Source: an uncultured Bacteroidales bacterium (GTDB taxonomy: Bacteria > Bacteroidota > Bacteroidia > Bacteroidales > Muribaculaceae). From it: a stretch of 37,130 nucleotides of DNA. The DNA lies in NCBI GenBank assembly GCA_949123685.1, contig CASBHZ010000025.1, forward strand, positions 1 to 37,130, read 5' to 3'. The notes below the pieces were generated by a model. It saw nothing but the letters and a program-made list of their open reading frames with translations. It did no database searches and had not been told where the DNA came from. A program made the position numbers and the translations under genes. Below, one piece after another: positions 34,292-37,130 of the stretch (the stretch's first letter is position 1; every line of letters begins with the position of its first letter).

Positions 34292-35476
34292 ATGGCATTT
34301 CAAGTTCAAGACATACCCTCGGAAGTGGCGACAGCCAAACAGAGGTTTTCAATAATCGGCAATTCGCAGGCTTTGATACGCGCCATATCCCGTGCAATCC
34401 GTGTTGCGCCTATCGACTTGTCTGTCCTTGTAACAGGCGAGAGCGGAGCCGGAAAAGAGTTTTTCCCAAAAATAATACACCAGTTCGGCGCCAGGAAACA
34501 TAAAAAATATATTGCCGTCAACTGCGGTGCAATACCAGAGGGAACAATAGACTCCGAACTATTCGGACATGAAAAGGGATCGTTTACCGGTGCCATTTCT
34601 GCCCGTAAGGGATATTTCGAAGAGGCGGACGGCGGCACTATATTCCTTGATGAAGTCGCGGAGCTGCCTCTCACCACTCAGGCAAGGCTGCTGCGCGTGC
34701 TCGAGACCGGTGAATTTCTTAAAGTCGGCTCCTCGAATGTGCAGAAAACCAACATCCGAATCGTTGCCGCAACCAACGTCGACCTTATAAAAGCCGTAGA
34801 GAAAGGGAGATTCAGGGAAGACCTTTATTACAGACTTTCCACAATAAGGATAGATGTCCCGAACCTTCACGACAGAGGTGACGACATTAAACTTCTTGCA
34901 CGCAAGTTTGCCGCTGATTTTTCGGAGAAATACATGACCAAGCCAATCTCTTTTTCTGAAGAAGCATTCCGGGCAATGCTCGTATACCGCTGGCCGGGAA
35001 ATGTTCGTCAGCTCAAAAATTTTGTTGAGCAGTTCGCCCTTTTCGAGGCAGGGGAAGAGATATCGCGCCAGCTCGTGCTCGAAGCGCTACCTCTTGACAG
35101 GTCTGCGACTTCGTCTCTCATAAAATCCGAGAAACCGGTCAATTATGAAGCGGAGAGGGAGATGCTATGGCAACTCATGCTCGGCATGAAAGCGGAAATC
35201 GCAGAACTGAAAGCTGCAGTTTCCGGTCAATCTGTCCATAAGAAGCAATCTTCAACGTCGCTCATAAAGTATCCGGTGGAAGATCTCCTGTCTCCATCCA
35301 AAACTGCGGAGCCTATCGCAGCAATCCCGACACAGACCCTTGAGGAATCGGAGAAGGAAACAATCATAGCGGCATTGGAACGGAACGGATCCGACAAGAA
35401 ACTTGCAGCCGAGGAACTCGGCATTTCTCTCCGCACACTATACCGCAAGATCAAAGAACTCGGACTTGATTCCTAA
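34292..35476 (+). CDS. Sigma-54-type AAA activator without receiver domain
   Basis: 394-residue transcription activator. The AAA domain starts near residue 20 with Walker A GESGAGKE (49-56), GSFTGA (96-101), the loop that contacts sigma-54, and Walker B GGTIFLDE (114-121); RWPGNVRQLKN marks its end. A linker rich in Ser/Pro leads to a Fis-type HTH at about 352-394 (AAEELGISLRTLYRKIKEL). There is no N-terminal receiver or sensor domain, so activity must be set by partner proteins or by level. The first F-x-GAFTGA position is Ser instead of Ala, which I recall as usual in Bacteroidota. It precedes lptE by 14 bp. Confidence 0.92.
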   Translation: MAFQVQDIPSEVATAKQRFSIIGNSQALIRAISRAIRVAPIDLSVLVTGESGAGKEFFPKIIHQFGARKHKKYIAVNCGAIPEGTIDSELFGHEKGSFTGAISARKGYFEEADGGTIFLDEVAELPLTTQARLLRVLETGEFLKVGSSNVQKTNIRIVAATNVDLIKAVEKGRFREDLYYRLSTIRIDVPNLHDRGDDIKLLARKFAADFSEKYMTKPISFSEEAFRAMLVYRWPGNVRQLKNFVEQFALFEAGEEISRQLVLEALPLDRSATSSLIKSEKPVNYEAEREMLWQLMLGMKAEIAELKAAVSGQSVHKKQSSTSLIKYPVEDLLSPSKTAEPIAAIPTQTLEESEKETIIAALERNGSDKKLAAEELGISLRTLYRKIKELGLDS

Positions 35477-35490
35477 CCTCTATAAGCAAA

Positions 35491-36000
35491 ATGAAAAGAT
35501 TTTTCCCGATAATCATAATCTTCTTTGCATCATGCCTTTCCGGATGTATACCCAGCTTCCGGATGAATGGCTCGGCAATAAACTATGACATATACAAGAC
35601 TATAGATGTCTCCGAGTTTCCCATACGTGCCGCCCTCGTATATCCGCCACTGCAGCAGACATTCGAAAATAAGCTCCTTGATTACGTAACCCGCCAGACA
35701 AGGCTTCAAGAAATAGACGGACCTGCCGACATTGAACTCAGCGGTGAAATTACGGGATACTCGCTTTCTCCCCAGTCGGTCGGCACGGACGCTTACGCCA
35801 CGGAAACGAGACTAACTATCACGGTGCGTGTCAAATATATAGACAACAAGAATCCGGCAAACAATATAGACCAGACATTCTCTGCCTATCGGCAGTTCTC
35901 CTCATCCCTCATGCTAACCGATGTGCAAGACGACCTTTGCATGCAGATCAGCGAGGAACTTGTAAACCTCATATTCAACGCCACTCTCGGAAACTGGTAA
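35491..36000 (+). CDS. lptE: LptE-like LPS assembly lipoprotein
   Basis: Outer-membrane lipoprotein that partners LptD in placing lipopolysaccharide on the surface. The 169-residue protein has a lipoprotein signal with lipobox LSGC (Cys19), followed by the Bacteroidota LptE pattern: VSEFPIRAALVYPPLQQTF, a GEITGYSLSPQSV strand, and a final SEELVNLIFNATLGNW helix. It lies between the sigma-54-type activator and a small hypothetical gene, with 5 bp to the latter. The family call is from pattern; LptD is not in the window. Confidence 0.85.
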   Translation: MKRFFPIIIIFFASCLSGCIPSFRMNGSAINYDIYKTIDVSEFPIRAALVYPPLQQTFENKLLDYVTRQTRLQEIDGPADIELSGEITGYSLSPQSVGTDAYATETRLTITVRVKYIDNKNPANNIDQTFSAYRQFSSSLMLTDVQDDLCMQISEELVNLIFNATLGNW

Positions 36001-36005
36001 ACAAA

Positions 36006-36605
36006 ATGAATAAGTATCCATATTTTATAGTCCCGGCAATCGAGAAATTGCCATCAGCCTCAGGCGAAGAGCGCTTGCTCCTTGTGAGAAAGATAGCGGC
36101 GGCTGTCGGGGATCCTGTTGCGCTACGCGCAATCATCGGCATGGATCCGGAAGAATTTCTCGGATTTTATCCCGACATGAAATCCCCTGAACTGACCACC
36201 GATGACACCATAGATTCTTTCCTTGATCGCTTCGGAAGTCCCAATTTATCCAAAGCTACTGAAATAGAAGATATATTGACACCTGCCTCCCCGTATGACC
36301 TATCTTCGCTTGAAGACCTTCCGGAGATTGGGGACACCGAACTGTTCACAGATCCGGATGCCGGAATAAAGGAAGAACCTACGAATAATCCTAAACCGGT
36401 TAAACCTGCCATCCTTGCAGCAGCACCGGCTCAAGAAGCCAATCTTTCCGAATCCCTTGCCAAAATAATGATTAAAAACGGCAACTATCAGAAAGCTTTG
36501 GAAATAATTACCGAGATAAGTTTGAATAATCCGAAAAAAAGTATTTACTTTGCAGACCAAATACGATTTCTTAAAAAATTGATAGCCTATACATCAAATT
36601 CTTAA
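36006..36605 (+). CDS. Conserved Bacteroidales hypothetical protein with TPR-like end
   Basis: 199 residues, no signal peptide or membrane segment. The N-terminal 60 residues look helical, the middle (60-140) is acidic and probably disordered (many Asp/Glu/Pro), and the C-terminus has a single TPR-like helix pair: SLAKIMIKNGNYQKALEII followed by LNNPKKSIYFADQIRFLKKLI. I recall that ending from Bacteroidales proteins encoded between lptE and secG; function is unknown. The ATG at 36006 is preferred over an upstream frame that overlaps lptE. Confidence 0.75.
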   Translation: MNKYPYFIVPAIEKLPSASGEERLLLVRKIAAAVGDPVALRAIIGMDPEEFLGFYPDMKSPELTTDDTIDSFLDRFGSPNLSKATEIEDILTPASPYDLSSLEDLPEIGDTELFTDPDAGIKEEPTNNPKPVKPAILAAAPAQEANLSESLAKIMIKNGNYQKALEIITEISLNNPKKSIYFADQIRFLKKLIAYTSNS

Positions 36606-36669
36606 GGAACCGACAAAACAACCCGGTCATACGGAATTAACCTTTAAAATTAACATTAAACATTAAGAT

Positions 36670-37023
36670 ATGTATATCTTTCTCAGTATCCTTATCGTAA
36701 TAGCATCCCTCTTCCTCATCGGTGCAGTCCTTATTCAAAAATCAAAAGGTGGCGGTCTCGCATCCGACTATTCAAGCGGGAACCAATATCTTGGCTATCG
36801 CAAAACCACTGACTTCATTGAAAAAGCAACATGGAGTCTTGCAATTTTCATTTGCCTTGTGAGCATTTGCGCATCATTCGCGGTTAAGACACCCGTTAAT
36901 GTGTCAAGCATCCAGAATGCAGCTCCCGCTCCCAACTCTGCAGCTCCCGCTCCCGTCAACGCTCCTGCCGCTCCTGCCGCGACACCGGCTCCGGCTCCGG
37001 CACAAGCACCCGCTGCAAAATAA
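36670..37023 (+). CDS. secG: Preprotein translocase subunit SecG
   Basis: Small SecYEG subunit that helps protein export. Residues 1-20 and about 53-72 are the two membrane helices. Between them are LIQKSKGGGLASDYSSGNQY and a TTDFIEKATW segment, the SecG signature. The C-terminal 35 residues are a Pro/Ala repeat tail typical of Bacteroidota SecG. It lies 64 bp after the hypothetical gene, with no promoter match in the gap, so it is probably transcribed with the lptE group. Confidence 0.94.
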   Translation: MYIFLSILIVIASLFLIGAVLIQKSKGGGLASDYSSGNQYLGYRKTTDFIEKATWSLAIFICLVSICASFAVKTPVNVSSIQNAAPAPNSAAPAPVNAPAAPAATPAPAPAQAPAAK

Positions 37024-37082
37024 ACTGCATATTGTATTAAAAACGCGATTAACAACACATACGATAAAAGGACTGCCACGGC

Positions 37083-37130
37083 AGATCGGAAGAGCACACG
37101 TCTGAACTCCAGTCACGCGATAGTATCTCG
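37083..37130 (+). other. Illumina TruSeq adapter sequence (assembly artefact)
   Basis: The last 48 bases begin AGATCGGAAGAGCACACG and continue through the TruSeq i7 adapter to 37116. They are followed by an 8-base index (GCGATAGT, 37117-37124) and ATCTCG, the next bases of the adapter. This is untrimmed library sequence, not genome. Genomic sequence ends at 37082. Confidence 0.98.

Noticed and set aside
1..37082. CRISPR arrays, rRNA genes, riboswitches
   Set aside because: No regularly spaced direct repeats with unique spacers, no rRNA-like stretch and no recognisable riboswitch core were seen.

Overview
The window looks like one assembly contig from a Bacteroidales gut bacterium, most likely Muribaculaceae; the family is a guess from gene content. 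Supporting points are Bacteroidota-type promoters (TTTG, 19-20 bp, TAnnTTTG), start codons mostly without Shine-Dalgarno sequences, tRNA genes without an encoded CCA, and Bacteroidota families such as GxxExxY, YfhO, LptE and a GH2/Leloir cluster. The contig starts inside leuS and ends in 48 bases of Illumina adapter.

Layout: 1-3.3 kb holds the leuS 3' end, a GxxExxY protein and a secreted GH13 enzyme. 3.3-16.5 kb is a surface polysaccharide locus in two convergent halves. The plus half, starting on a decayed ATPase remnant, carries three GT2 glycosyltransferases, a Wzy-like polymerase, a Wzx-like flippase and a CDP-alcohol phosphotransferase. The minus half runs from a promoter near 16.67 kb through a WecA-like initiating transferase, Wza-like export lipoprotein, Wzc-like tyrosine kinase, CpsB-like phosphatase and a fused nucleotidyltransferase-aminotransferase. 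A 183-bp MITE-like element lies where the halves meet.

16.7-20.8 kb: panB, tRNA-Pro(GGG), a phage-like lysis pair on the minus strand, tRNA-Asp(GTC), aroQ, an O-methyltransferase and rbfA. 20.8-26.8 kb: LolC/E-like permease, Lrp regulator, YfhO protein, an eroded methyltransferase relative and xerD. 26.8-31.6 kb: minus-strand galactose cluster (GH2, galK, galM). 31.8-33.2 kb: an orphan phage portal gene. 33.3-37.0 kb: acyltransferase, sigma-54 type activator, lptE, a Bacteroidales hypothetical protein and secG.

The best candidate for an undescribed system is the pair at the centre of the polysaccharide locus. A cytidylyltransferase-like domain fused to a PLP enzyme could make a CDP-activated amino-alcohol phosphate, and the CDP-alcohol phosphotransferase, whose usual fourth aspartate is histidine, could transfer it to the glycan or a lipid. 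Second are the phage-derived genes kept apart from any prophage: the lone portal, and a holin-like gene next to an amidase fused to a spanin-like lipoprotein.
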